Shown here one piece after another: positions 8,703-17,735 of a DNA stretch of 64,000 nt (position 1 is the stretch's first letter; every line of letters begins with the position of its first letter). Made by a program: the position numbers and the translations under genes. Source of the stretch: JBCCFW01 sp039029535 (GTDB lineage Bacteria; Acidobacteriota; JBCCFW01); the NCBI GenBank assembly GCA_039029535.1, contig JBCCFW010000008.1, positions 1 through 64,000 of the forward strand, read 5' to 3'. The notes beneath the pieces were generated by a model. The model ran no database searches and was not told the origin of the DNA. It was given only the letters and a program-made list of their open reading frames with translations.

Positions 8703-9167
8703 GTGGAAATCTTCACCTACGGACATTCGGTCCGAGACCCCGCCGAGCTGGACGTCGTGCTGGGCGAGCGTCGCTTCGGGTTCGTCGCCGACATCCGACG
8801 ATTTCCCGGCGAGAAGAAGAATCCCGGCTTCGGCACCGAGAGCGTCCAGGGGCGCTGCCTGGCCCACGGCACGACTTACGTCGCCCTCGGACGCCAGCTC
8901 GGAGGGGGGCGCAGCGAGGGCTACCGGGAGTACATGGGGACCAGCGCCTTCGCCGAGGGCATCGAGGAGCTCTCATCCCTGGCCCGCCGCCAACCGACAC
9001 TCATCCTGGGACGGGCGGCCTGGTACTTCCGCTGCGTCCGGAAATACCTGGCCGACGAGCTCCTGCGCCAGGGCTTCGTGGTCAGTCACCTCCTCGACGA
9101 CAGCCGTGCCTTCCGCCATCGACTGGGCTGCTACCGCATCGCCGCCGCGCCCGACACCTGCGAGTGA
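8703..9167 (+). CDS. DUF488 family protein
   Basis: A 154-residue cytosolic protein of the DUF488 family. Family features are the opening IFTYGHSVRDPAEL, VADIRRFPGEKKNPGF (the basic R-x-P-x-S-like patch) and LGRQLGGGR. Function is not established; some relatives are found in stress or nucleic-acid contexts. GTG at 8703 is preferred since GGAG is seven bases upstream; an in-frame ATG at 8682 would add seven residues. It is transcribed away from the hfq-like gene across a 198-base intergenic region. Confidence 0.82.
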   Translation: MEIFTYGHSVRDPAELDVVLGERRFGFVADIRRFPGEKKNPGFGTESVQGRCLAHGTTYVALGRQLGGGRSEGYREYMGTSAFAEGIEELSSLARRQPTLILGRAAWYFRCVRKYLADELLRQGFVVSHLLDDSRAFRHRLGCYRIAAAPDTCE

Positions 9168-9327
9168 CTTGATGGTAGCGTCGTGCGGATCGGTTCGGGT
9201 CCGTCAACAGGGGAGGAGGGGTCATCATGTGGACACGGGAAAGAATCGGATTGAGGAGACGTCGGCTCGCCGACGATCGCCGCGGACGTGGGGAAGGGCG
9301 TCCGCGTGAGCTCGGGGTGCGCGCTTC

Positions 9328-10779
9328 GTGAAAGGAAGCTGTAGCGAGACCCCGCTGGCCGAGGTCATCCGCGACCTGTACTTCGATCGTCGCGACGGCG
9401 TGCTCAAGATCTCCGACGGTGAGCGCAACGTCGAGCTCTACTTCGACAAGGGCACGCTCTTCTATTGCACGGTCGACTCCGCCGACCAGCGGCTCGATCG
9501 CCTCCTCGTGCGCTGGGGGCTGGTCAAGGAAGAAGAGGTCGGCAGCCTCGTGTCGAGCGCGGGTAGCGACGTGCGGAGCTCCCTCGTGCAGGCCGGCGTG
9601 TTCCCCGATCCGGGCGCCTTCGACGAGTTCATGGCCCAGGTCCTCCGCGAGCGCATGACCGACGTCTTCGCGCTCGAGCGGTCGTTCTTCGAGTTCACCG
9701 ACCAGGACGTCAGCGCCCTGCACTCGATGCCCTTCCCGACCAGCACGCCCAACATCATCCTCGAGGGCGTGCGCCGACTTCCCGACGCGGAGTCGCTGCT
9801 CGGTGCCTTCATCGAAGACGATCCCCAGCTCTCGGTGAACCTCGAGCCCGCGGTCCCCATGTCGAGCCTGCACCTCGGTCCGTCCGAGGGCTATGTCCTC
9901 GCTCAGCTCGACGGACAGATCCGCATCTCGGACATCGCGCGCACGAGCCCGCTGTCCGAGGGAGACACCCTGCGTCTCCTCTACGGTCTTCTCGTCCTCG
10001 ACATCGCTCGTCACCCCGACTACGAGGGCTACCGCTTCTGCCTGTCCAACCTGGCGACGGCCAAGAACCAGGCGGCCAGCGAGGACGAGGCGGCGCGCGA
10101 GGCGATCGAGAAGGAGTACCAGCGCGCGCGAGCCGTCGACCTGTTCCAGGTCGTCGCGGCCGATCCCTCCGAGCCCGATGCCTACCGTCAGGCCCTGCTC
10201 GATCACCAGTCACGCTGGGACTCGGAGAACTTCTCCGAGCAGGTCGCCAAGGACATGCGAACTCAGCTCGCATACATCTCGGGACGGTGCACCGAGGCGC
10301 TGCTCGCGGTGATCTCCGATGGCCGCAAGGCGGCCGGTGTCGGCGAAGGCGGCACCGGCTCCTTCGGCATGAAGCGGATGGAGCTCAACCGCAGCCGGGC
10401 CCAGGACGAGCAGGCCGAGGCGCGCAGTCAGGCGCGGGCCCTGCGACAGCACGCCGCCGACGCGATGCGGAAGAAGGACTTCCACTCCGCGATCATCTAC
10501 CTCCGCGAGGCGCTCAAGAAGGACGAGACCGCCGAGCTGCAGGAGATGCTCGGCGACGCCCTCGGGCAGAACCCGCACTGGCGGAAGAAGTCCGAAGAGG
10601 CCTACCTCCGCGCCATGGAGCTCAACCAGTACAACGCCGAGATCGCCGTCAAGCTCGCCAACACCTACGCGCGAGCCGGTCTCGTCGAGCGAGCGAAGGC
10701 GATGTACAAGAAGGCGCTCGAGCGTCAGGCCGAGCACCCCGAAGCGAAGGAAGGGCTCAAGAAGCTCAAGCGGCGCTGA
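9328..10779 (+). CDS. DUF4388 (PATAN) domain protein with TPR-like C-terminus
   Basis: A 483-residue cytosolic protein. The first 100 residues match DUF4388/PATAN (GSCSETPLAEVIRDLYFDR, GVLKISDGERNVELYF, GTLFYCTVDS), a module common in signalling proteins of myxobacteria, Acidobacteria and related phyla. A helical middle follows, and a TPR-like array lies at about 370-480 (ADAMRKKDFHSAIIYLREAL; AVKLANTYARAGLVERAKAM). The start is GTG at 9328. It is convergent with the GspE-like gene, with three bases between stops. Relatives are often linked to gliding or pilus regulation, which would fit the neighbouring GspE-like gene, but that is inference. Confidence 0.82.
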   Translation: MKGSCSETPLAEVIRDLYFDRRDGVLKISDGERNVELYFDKGTLFYCTVDSADQRLDRLLVRWGLVKEEEVGSLVSSAGSDVRSSLVQAGVFPDPGAFDEFMAQVLRERMTDVFALERSFFEFTDQDVSALHSMPFPTSTPNIILEGVRRLPDAESLLGAFIEDDPQLSVNLEPAVPMSSLHLGPSEGYVLAQLDGQIRISDIARTSPLSEGDTLRLLYGLLVLDIARHPDYEGYRFCLSNLATAKNQAASEDEAAREAIEKEYQRARAVDLFQVVAADPSEPDAYRQALLDHQSRWDSENFSEQVAKDMRTQLAYISGRCTEALLAVISDGRKAAGVGEGGTGSFGMKRMELNRSRAQDEQAEARSQARALRQHAADAMRKKDFHSAIIYLREALKKDETAELQEMLGDALGQNPHWRKKSEEAYLRAMELNQYNAEIAVKLANTYARAGLVERAKAMYKKALERQAEHPEAKEGLKKLKRR

Positions 10780-10782
10780 GCG

Positions 10783-11997
10783 CTACAGGCAGGAGAGGAC
10801 TTCCTCGACCGCCGTGTAGCCCATGACGACCTTGTTCACGCCGTCGCGCTTGAGCGAGACCATCCCCGACTTGGCCGCCTGCTCCCGGATCTCGGGGAGC
10901 GTGCGACGGGCGACCAGCATCTCCGAGACCTGGTCGTTGAGGATGAGCAGCTCGAAGAGCGCGATCTGGCCACGGAAGCCCGTTCCACCACAGGCGGCGC
11001 AGCCTGCGCCCCGGTAGAACTGGATGTCGGGCTTCATCTTGTAGCCGATCTCGGCGACGAGCTGTTCCGGCGGCGAGTACGGCGTCTTGCAGCCGTCGCA
11101 GATGCGACGCACCAGACGCTGGGCCAGCACGGCGTTGACCGCCGCGGTCAGCAAGAAGGGCTGGATGCCCATGTCGAGGAGCGTCACCAGGGCCTGGATG
11201 GAGTCGTGTGCGGCGACCATCCGGCCGAGGACGAGACGCTTGGCGAAGGCGCCGGCGAGCATCAGCCTGGCGACCTCGGGGTCCTGCACCTCGCCCACGA
11301 GGCAGACGTCCGGGTTGGACTCCATCATCGCCCGCACGCCCTCGGCGAAGCTGAGCCCGCCGCTCGGGGCGGCGAGCACGACGCCGGGGAGCTCGTACTT
11401 GTTGACCGGCTCGAACGCAGCCAGCGCCTTTTGCGGCGAGTTCATGGTCGCCAGCGACGCGTAGCAGGTGGTCGTGCGGCCGGAGCCCGGCGGGCCCGCC
11501 ACGAGGACCAGGCCGTTGGGGGCGGCCAGGGCTTCCTTGTACGACTTCAGGACCTCGGTGAAGAAGCCGAGGTGCTCGAGGCTCAGCGTGACGCCCTGCT
11601 TGTACAGGATGTCGACGGTGATCTTCTCGCCGTGGACGGTGGGGAAGACGTAGGCGTTGCACTCTGCCCGCAGCTCGTCGGCCTCGACCCGGAAGAACCC
11701 CCGCTGGGAGATCTTGTTCCGGGTGATGTCCATGCCCGCGAGGATCTTGAAGCGGTTCACGATCTTCGGGTGGAGGCCCGCCTCGAAGGTCGCGACCTCG
11801 CGCAGGTCACTGTCGACGCGGCTGCGCACGCGCGTTCCCTCGGCACCGGGCTCGACGTGAACGTGCGTGGCGTTGCTGGCCAGGACCTCGGCGAGGAGCT
11901 CGTCAATCTTGTTGACGATGCCCTTGTCGTCGACGTTGCCTGGTCGTGCTTGTTGGCCGTCGTCCTCTTTACCGGTCTCGAACTTGAGCTTGGACAT
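10783..11997 (-). CDS. GspE/PilB-type ATPase homologue with altered nucleotide-binding site
   Basis: A 404-residue protein with the GspE/PilB fold: an N-terminal domain (about 25-130), the ATPase core (about 150-300) and the four-cysteine zinc motif of PilB/GspE (C300-DG-C303, C333-AA-C336). The Walker A loop reads GPPGSGRTTT, with Arg174 in place of the invariant Lys. The Asp box reads FEPVNKYELPG rather than EDPVEYQLPG. The Walker B region is LVGEVQDPEVA, where the family has GEIRDxETA, and the His-box histidine context is changed (KRLVLGRMVAAHD). It therefore looks like a divergent, possibly non-hydrolysing paralogue for a pilus or secretion machine. The ATG at 11997 has GGGGGAACG upstream. 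Confidence 0.82.
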   Translation of the reverse strand: MSKLKFETGKEDDGQQARPGNVDDKGIVNKIDELLAEVLASNATHVHVEPGAEGTRVRSRVDSDLREVATFEAGLHPKIVNRFKILAGMDITRNKISQRGFFRVEADELRAECNAYVFPTVHGEKITVDILYKQGVTLSLEHLGFFTEVLKSYKEALAAPNGLVLVAGPPGSGRTTTCYASLATMNSPQKALAAFEPVNKYELPGVVLAAPSGGLSFAEGVRAMMESNPDVCLVGEVQDPEVARLMLAGAFAKRLVLGRMVAAHDSIQALVTLLDMGIQPFLLTAAVNAVLAQRLVRRICDGCKTPYSPPEQLVAEIGYKMKPDIQFYRGAGCAACGGTGFRGQIALFELLILNDQVSEMLVARRTLPEIREQAAKSGMVSLKRDGVNKVVMGYTAVEEVLSCL

Positions 11998-12022
11998 CGT
12001 TCCCCCGGGGCGGAATGACAGC

Positions 12023-12052
12023 ATCATGCCGGCGGCGCTCGAAGGGGGTCAA
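12023..12052 (-). promoter_or_regulatory. promoter candidate for the GspE-like gene
   Basis: Read on the minus strand: TTGACC (12052-12047), an 18-base spacer and CATGAT (12028-12023), ending 25 bases before the ATG at 11997. The -35 matches five of six consensus bases, the -10 four of six. Confidence 0.4.
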
Positions 12053-12113
12053 CACGGCACGCACCGGCCTCTTCGGGTCGCTTCGCCCCAGCGTGGGGGC
12101 CGCCTCGCGCGTG

Positions 12114-12142
12114 TTGACGCTCTCAGGGGGCGCTGGCATGCT
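12114..12142 (+). promoter_or_regulatory. promoter candidate for the yceD-rpmF-plsX-fab cluster
   Basis: TTGACG (12114-12119), a 17-base spacer and CATGCT (12137-12142). The -35 is good, the -10 poor. It lies in the 280-base divergent region before yceD, leaving a leader of about 130 bases. No riboswitch was recognised in that leader. Confidence 0.35.
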
Positions 12143-12277
12143 CTGCCGCCCGTCGGGGCGAGCTCGGAGGCCAGAGCGGCTTCCGTCCCCGAACCTCACT
12201 TTCACGCCCCTGACGGCCGAGCCCGCCCCGCCTCACCACCGGCGGCGTGCCCGTGGCTCCGGAGACCGGTTGCTTCG

Positions 12278-12892
12278 ATGTTGATCGCCCTCGCCGACCT
12301 CACGGAAGAGGTCCACGAGCTCTCGGGGCAGGTGAGCCTCGCAGACGGCGACGTGCCGGGGCCCTCGCTCCGGCGCGAGGGGGTGGCCCTGCCGCGTCCT
12401 TTCGAAGTGGCGGTCCGGGCCCGGCGCAAGGGCGACGTCATCCACGTCGAAGGGAACCTTCAGGGTCAGGTCGACGTGTCCTGCAGCCGTTGTCTCGGCT
12501 CTCAGGAACACTCGGTCGACCTGGGCTTCGAGCTCCGTTTCGCCGAGGAACCCGAGGCCCTGGGCGGGGAGGTGCCGGAGACGGAGGACGGAACCTGTCT
12601 CTCGGCGGAAGACCTCGACCTGTCGTACCTCGCCACCGGGGCCACCGCCCTGTCGGTGAGCGAGATCGTGCGGGAGCAAGTCCTCTTGGATCTCCCCGTG
12701 CGTGTCTTGTGTGATGATCACTGCCGCGGGCTCTGCAGCCACTGCGGCGCCAACCGCAATCGCGACGCCTGTCGCTGCGAGGAGGAGCAAGCCGAGGCCA
12801 TCGACGCCCGGCTGGCTCCCCTGCAGGCGATGCAGCGACGCTTGCAGGCGACTCCGTCACCGAACCCGACGGACGAGCCGACTGAAGATTGA
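12278..12892 (+). CDS. yceD: YceD/DUF177 family protein (large-subunit rRNA accumulation)
   Basis: A 204-residue protein of the DUF177 family, which in other bacteria is needed for normal 23S rRNA accumulation and is almost always encoded just before rpmF, as here. It shows two cysteine pairs, VDVSCSRCLGSQEHSVDL and LCDDHCRGLCSHCGANRN, that suit zinc binding, plus the conserved middle DLSYLATG. The ATG at 12278 starts MLIALADLTEE; the frame is open for 137 codons upstream but that part has no family similarity. rpmF follows after 13 bases. Confidence 0.85.
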   Translation: MLIALADLTEEVHELSGQVSLADGDVPGPSLRREGVALPRPFEVAVRARRKGDVIHVEGNLQGQVDVSCSRCLGSQEHSVDLGFELRFAEEPEALGGEVPETEDGTCLSAEDLDLSYLATGATALSVSEIVREQVLLDLPVRVLCDDHCRGLCSHCGANRNRDACRCEEEQAEAIDARLAPLQAMQRRLQATPSPNPTDEPTED

Positions 12893-12905
12893 AGAGGAGG
12901 CAGCC

Positions 12906-13085
12906 ATGGCCACTCCCAAGCGACGTGTTTCCAAGACCCGACGTGACAAGCGTCGGGCCCACGATGCCCTCGCGGCTCCGTCGATCTCGCGTTGCCCGAG
13001 CTGCGGCGAGATGAAGCGGCCGCACCGCGTGTGTGAGGCCTGCGGTAGCTACCGCGGCCGAGAGGTCCTGGACATCGAGCTCTGA
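12906..13085 (+). CDS. rpmF: 50S ribosomal protein L32
   Basis: A 59-residue ribosomal protein. It begins MATPKRRVSKTRRDKRRAHD and carries the zinc-ribbon cysteines CPSC...CEAC seen in C+ forms of L32, and ends with the usual SYRGREVLDIEL-type tail. GGAGG lies seven bases upstream of the ATG. The C+ form suggests zinc-dependent folding. It sits between yceD and plsX in the widely conserved order. Confidence 0.95.
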   Translation: MATPKRRVSKTRRDKRRAHDALAAPSISRCPSCGEMKRPHRVCEACGSYRGREVLDIEL

Positions 13086-13152
13086 CCCGAATCGCCGTTC
13101 GACCGTGACGACCGAGCCAGAATTGGGCGATCGGACGCCTGCGGACCCTTCC

Positions 13153-14214
13153 GTGACGACCCCGCGCATCGTTGTCGATGGCGTGGGCGGCGATCACGGG
13201 GCTCCGGTGGTCGTCGAAGGTGCCCTGCGAGCGGCCGAGGCGCTCGGCGTGGGCCTGCTCCTCGTCGGACCGGAGGAGGAGCTCCGCCGCGAGGCCGAGC
13301 AGCGTCGCGACGCGGCGACCCTGGCCTCCCTGGACGTCGAGTATCTCGATGCTCAGGAAGTCATCACGATGGAGGATCCGCCCCTCGCGGCGATCAAGCG
13401 CAAGCGTCGTTCCTCCATCGTTCTCGGCCTGAAGGCCGTGCGAGAAGGTCGGGGTCAGGCCTTCTTCTCCGCTGGCAACACCGGCGCCGTCATGGCCGCC
13501 GCGACGCTCATCCTCCGACGTCTTCCCGGCGTCGAGCGCGCGGCCCTCGCCGCCACCCTGCCCTCCCGCACCGGCGAGTCCATCGTCCTGGACGTCGGTG
13601 CGAGCATCGAGAAGAAGGCCTCTCATCTCGAGCAGTTCGCGATCATGGGCGCCTGCTTCCATCAGGCGCTCCACGGTGCGCAGCCCCGGGTGGCTCTCCT
13701 GTCGGTGGGTGAGGAGGAAGGCAAGGGCGACGAGGTCATCAAGCAGGCCCACCAGGCGCTCAAGGAGGCCTCGGTGGAGTTCATCGGGAACATCGACGGC
13801 AAGCAGGTCTTCACCGGTGAGGCCGATGTCATCGTCACCGATGGCTTCACCGGCAACGCCATCCTCAAGACCTCCGAGAGCCTCATGAGCCAGCTCGTGC
13901 TCATCGCCAAGGAAGAAGTCGGGAAGTCGTGGATGGCCAAGCTCGGCGCGTTGCTGATGGCACCGCGCCTGCGCCGGCTGAAGAAGCGCTTCGACCACGA
14001 CGAGCACGGGGCGGTTCCCCTGCTCGGCATCTCCGCGCCGGTCTTCATCGGCCACGGCTCGTCCTCGGTCCGCGGGATCGAGAGCGCCATCGCCGTCACT
14101 CACCGCTTCGTCGAGCAGCGGGTGAACCTCGCCATTCAAGAGCAGCTCCGCGCCCTCGCGCCCGCCGACGAACCGGCGGTGGCGGGGGCCGGTGACGGAA
14201 GGGAGTCCGCGTGA
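13153..14214 (+). CDS. plsX: phosphate acyltransferase PlsX
   Basis: Converts acyl-ACP to acyl-phosphate, linking fatty-acid synthesis to phospholipid synthesis at the membrane surface. The opening IVVDGVGGDHGAPVVVEGAL is the PlsX signature; the commoner form is VDAMGGDxxP. Later family segments include FFSAGNTGAVMAAA, VGASIEKKASHL and IVTDGFTGNAILKT. GTG at 13153 gives 353 residues and the usual N-terminus; GTG at 13105 (369 residues) is also open, and neither has a strong SD. The stop overlaps the fabD start (GTGA), so the two are translationally coupled. Confidence 0.92.
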   Translation: MTTPRIVVDGVGGDHGAPVVVEGALRAAEALGVGLLLVGPEEELRREAEQRRDAATLASLDVEYLDAQEVITMEDPPLAAIKRKRRSSIVLGLKAVREGRGQAFFSAGNTGAVMAAATLILRRLPGVERAALAATLPSRTGESIVLDVGASIEKKASHLEQFAIMGACFHQALHGAQPRVALLSVGEEEGKGDEVIKQAHQALKEASVEFIGNIDGKQVFTGEADVIVTDGFTGNAILKTSESLMSQLVLIAKEEVGKSWMAKLGALLMAPRLRRLKKRFDHDEHGAVPLLGISAPVFIGHGSSSVRGIESAIAVTHRFVEQRVNLAIQEQLRALAPADEPAVAGAGDGRESA

Positions 14215-15140
14215 GCATCGCCTTCGTGTTTCCGGGTCAGGGCAGCCAGAGCCCAGGGATGGGCCGCGATCTCCGCGATCGCTTCGAGCTGGCGGCCGCC
14301 GCCTTCGACGAGGCCGATGCGGCCCTCGACAGCCCGATCTCGGCCGCCTGCTTCGAGGGCAGCGCCGAGGACCTCGCCCTGACCGAGACGACGCAGCCGG
14401 CCATCCTCACCTGCTCGATCGCGGCCTGGCGGGTCCTCGACGGCGCAGGCATCCGTCCGAGCTTCGTCGCCGGGCACAGCCTCGGCGAGTGGTCGGCCCT
14501 GGTCGCCACCGGCTCGCTCGGGCTCGGCCCGGCCGTGGCGACCGTCCGCAACCGCGGGCGCTACATGCAGGAGGCGGTTCCCGTGGGCGAGGGGGCGATG
14601 GCCGCCCTCCTCGGGCTGGACCGCGAGCAGGTGGAGGCCGCCTGTCTGGAGCAGCGGCAGGAGGGCGAGATCCTCCAGCCGGCCAACTTCAACAGCGCAG
14701 GTCAGGTCGTGGTGGCCGGGCACGCCGTCGCGGTGGACCGCCTGCTCGAGGCCGGCGCTGGTGGGGCTCGTCGAGCGGTGAGACTCCAGGTCTCGGCCCC
14801 GTTCCACTGCCCGCTCATGCAGCCGGCGGCCGACCGTCTTGCGGCTGACCTCGAGGCCCTCGAGCTCGGGCCCATGAGCTGCCCGCTGGTGGCCAACGTC
14901 GACGCTGAGCCCCGCCAGGATCCCGAGGCCGAGCGTCAGGCCCTGCTCGCCCAGGTCACCGCTCCGGTGCGCTGGGAGGACACGGTTCGGACCCTGGTCG
15001 CGGCCGGGGTCGACACGGTGGTCGAGGTGGGGCCGGGGAAGGTCCTGGCCGGCCTGGTCAAGAAGACGGACCGCTCGCTCAAGGTGCTCTCGGCCGGCGA
15101 CGCGGCCTCGGTCGAGCAGGTCCTCGAGACCCTCGGCTGA
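14211..15140 (+). CDS. fabD: malonyl-CoA:ACP transacylase
   Basis: Transfers malonyl groups from CoA to acyl carrier protein. At 309 residues it is family length. It shows FVFPGQGSQSPGMGRD, the nucleophile elbow GHSLGEWSAL, the arginine of TVRNRGRYMQ and the catalytic histidine segment SAPFHCPLM. The start is GTG at 14211 and overlaps the plsX stop by four bases. fabH, which often lies between plsX and fabD, is absent here. fabG follows after 173 bases. Confidence 0.95.
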   Translation: MSIAFVFPGQGSQSPGMGRDLRDRFELAAAAFDEADAALDSPISAACFEGSAEDLALTETTQPAILTCSIAAWRVLDGAGIRPSFVAGHSLGEWSALVATGSLGLGPAVATVRNRGRYMQEAVPVGEGAMAALLGLDREQVEAACLEQRQEGEILQPANFNSAGQVVVAGHAVAVDRLLEAGAGGARRAVRLQVSAPFHCPLMQPAADRLAADLEALELGPMSCPLVANVDAEPRQDPEAERQALLAQVTAPVRWEDTVRTLVAAGVDTVVEVGPGKVLAGLVKKTDRSLKVLSAGDAASVEQVLETLG

Positions 15141-15313
15141 CCGGGAGCGTCCGGAGATCGCTCGAGGCCGGCCGAAAGGCGGCATGAAAGCAGTTCTGGC
15201 GCTCAGGACCGGCCGGTGGCATGATGCGCGCCCTCGCAGGGGGGACACCCCGGATCCGGGCCGTTGCAGGCGTGCAGCGGCCGTGATCCTCCGGTGGATT
15301 GGGACAGGTCAGG

Positions 15314-16054
15314 ATGAGCAGCCTTTCGGATCGCACGGCCCTCGTCACCGGCGCCTCACAGGGCATCGGTCGGGCTGTCGCCCTCGAGCTGGCGGCGGCA
15401 GGAGCCACCGTCTGGCTTGCCTCACGCGGAAGGCAGGGGCTCGAGTCCACCCGTGACGCCATCGTCGACGCGGGCGGACGCGCCGAGATCACCCAGCTCG
15501 ACCTGTCGGACCCGTCGTCCATCACCTCCGGTCTCGAGCCCGTGCTCGCTGCCGGTGGTGTCCACGTCCTCGTCAACAACGCAGGGGTCACCGCCGATGG
15601 CTTGATCCTCCGCATGAGCGACGAGCAGTGGCAGACGGTGATCGACACCAACCTGACCGGCTCGATGCGGGTCACCCGTGCGCTCCTCAAGCCCATGCTC
15701 AAGAAGCGTTGGGGGCGCATCGTGTTCCTGTCTTCGGTGGTCGGCCAGGCCGGCAACGCGGGGCAGGCGAACTACGCCGCGGCCAAGGCCGGGCTGCTCG
15801 GGCTGACCAAGGCCCTGGCGCTCGAGCTGGCGAGTCGCAGCATCACCGTCAATGCGGTCTGTCCCGGCTATGTCGAGACGGCCATGACGGAGGCCCTGGA
15901 CGAGGCTCAACGCGAGACGCTCCTGTCGCGCGTGCCCCTCAACCGGATGGGCCAACCCGAGGACATTGCAGCCGGCGTCTCGTATCTCTGCTCCGAAGGA
16001 GCGGGCTACGTGACGGGACAGGTGCTCAACATCAACGGTGGCATGTACGTCTAG
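15314..16054 (+). CDS. fabG: 3-oxoacyl-[acyl-carrier-protein] reductase
   Basis: NADPH-dependent SDR that reduces beta-ketoacyl-ACP. At 246 residues it has the cofactor motif TGASQGIGRAVA, NNAG in the fourth strand, the catalytic Ser in FLSSVVGQAGNAGQ and Tyr-x3-Lys in NYAAAKAGLLG, and the C-terminal VTGQVLNINGGMYV typical of FabG. ATG at 15314 is chosen (MSSLSDRTALVTG), with a purine-rich stretch upstream; a TTG five codons earlier is possible. It is followed by acpP after 62 bases. Confidence 0.95.
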   Translation: MSSLSDRTALVTGASQGIGRAVALELAAAGATVWLASRGRQGLESTRDAIVDAGGRAEITQLDLSDPSSITSGLEPVLAAGGVHVLVNNAGVTADGLILRMSDEQWQTVIDTNLTGSMRVTRALLKPMLKKRWGRIVFLSSVVGQAGNAGQANYAAAKAGLLGLTKALALELASRSITVNAVCPGYVETAMTEALDEAQRETLLSRVPLNRMGQPEDIAAGVSYLCSEGAGYVTGQVLNINGGMYV

Positions 16055-16116
16055 CTAGGACCGGACGTCGAGGGCTCGTCAGCGATGGGCCTGCCCTGGA
16101 TACGGAGGACGAGACC

Positions 16117-16359
16117 ATGGAACATGATGACATCCGCGCGCGAGTGAAGGAGATCATCGTCGAGCAACTGGGCGTCGAGGAAGAAGAGATCAACGACGAC
16201 GCCTCGTTCGTCAACGATCTCGGCGCCGACTCTCTCGACGTGGTCGAGCTCGTCATGGCCCTGGAAGAGGCCTTCGGCGTCGAGATCAGCGACGAGGACG
16301 CCGAGAAGATCGGCACCGTCGGTGACGCCGTGGGCTTCATCGCGAAGGTCAACAAGTAG
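16117..16359 (+). CDS. acpP: acyl carrier protein
   Basis: An 80-residue, very acidic carrier protein. The phosphopantetheine serine is in GADSLDVVEL, with the usual helices before and after (VKEIIVEQLGVEEEEI; EEAFGVEISDEDAEKI). GGAGG lies eight bases before the ATG. It is the acyl shuttle for the surrounding fab enzymes and lies between fabG and fabF as in many bacteria. Confidence 0.97.
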   Translation: MEHDDIRARVKEIIVEQLGVEEEEINDDASFVNDLGADSLDVVELVMALEEAFGVEISDEDAEKIGTVGDAVGFIAKVNK

Positions 16360-16387
16360 CCGGCGTGGGCCGGACGAGGACCGGGCG

Positions 16388-17629
<1,242 letters not shown>

Positions 17630-17654
17630 GCGACTCGCGCTCTCGCGCAAGAAA

Positions 17655-17686
17655 AGAGCCTCGGTCACGTCGGTGATCGAGGCTCT
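17655..17686. terminator. bidirectional terminator hairpin between fabF and the symporter gene
   Basis: A 14-base-pair stem with one G-U pair: the left arm is 17655-17668 (AGAGCCTCGGTCAC), the loop GTCG and the right arm 17673-17686 (GTGATCGAGGCTCT). It is flanked by AAAA on the left and TTC on the right and lies between convergent genes, so it can serve both directions. Confidence 0.8.
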
Positions 17687-17735
17687 CTTCGTGTCCCGGG
17701 CGGGGGGGCCGCCCGGGACGATCGCGACCGTGAGG

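Noticed and set aside
15220..15225. CATGAT as a separate fabG promoter
   Set aside because: No acceptable -35 box at 16-18 bases upstream; the gene can be read from the upstream fab promoter.
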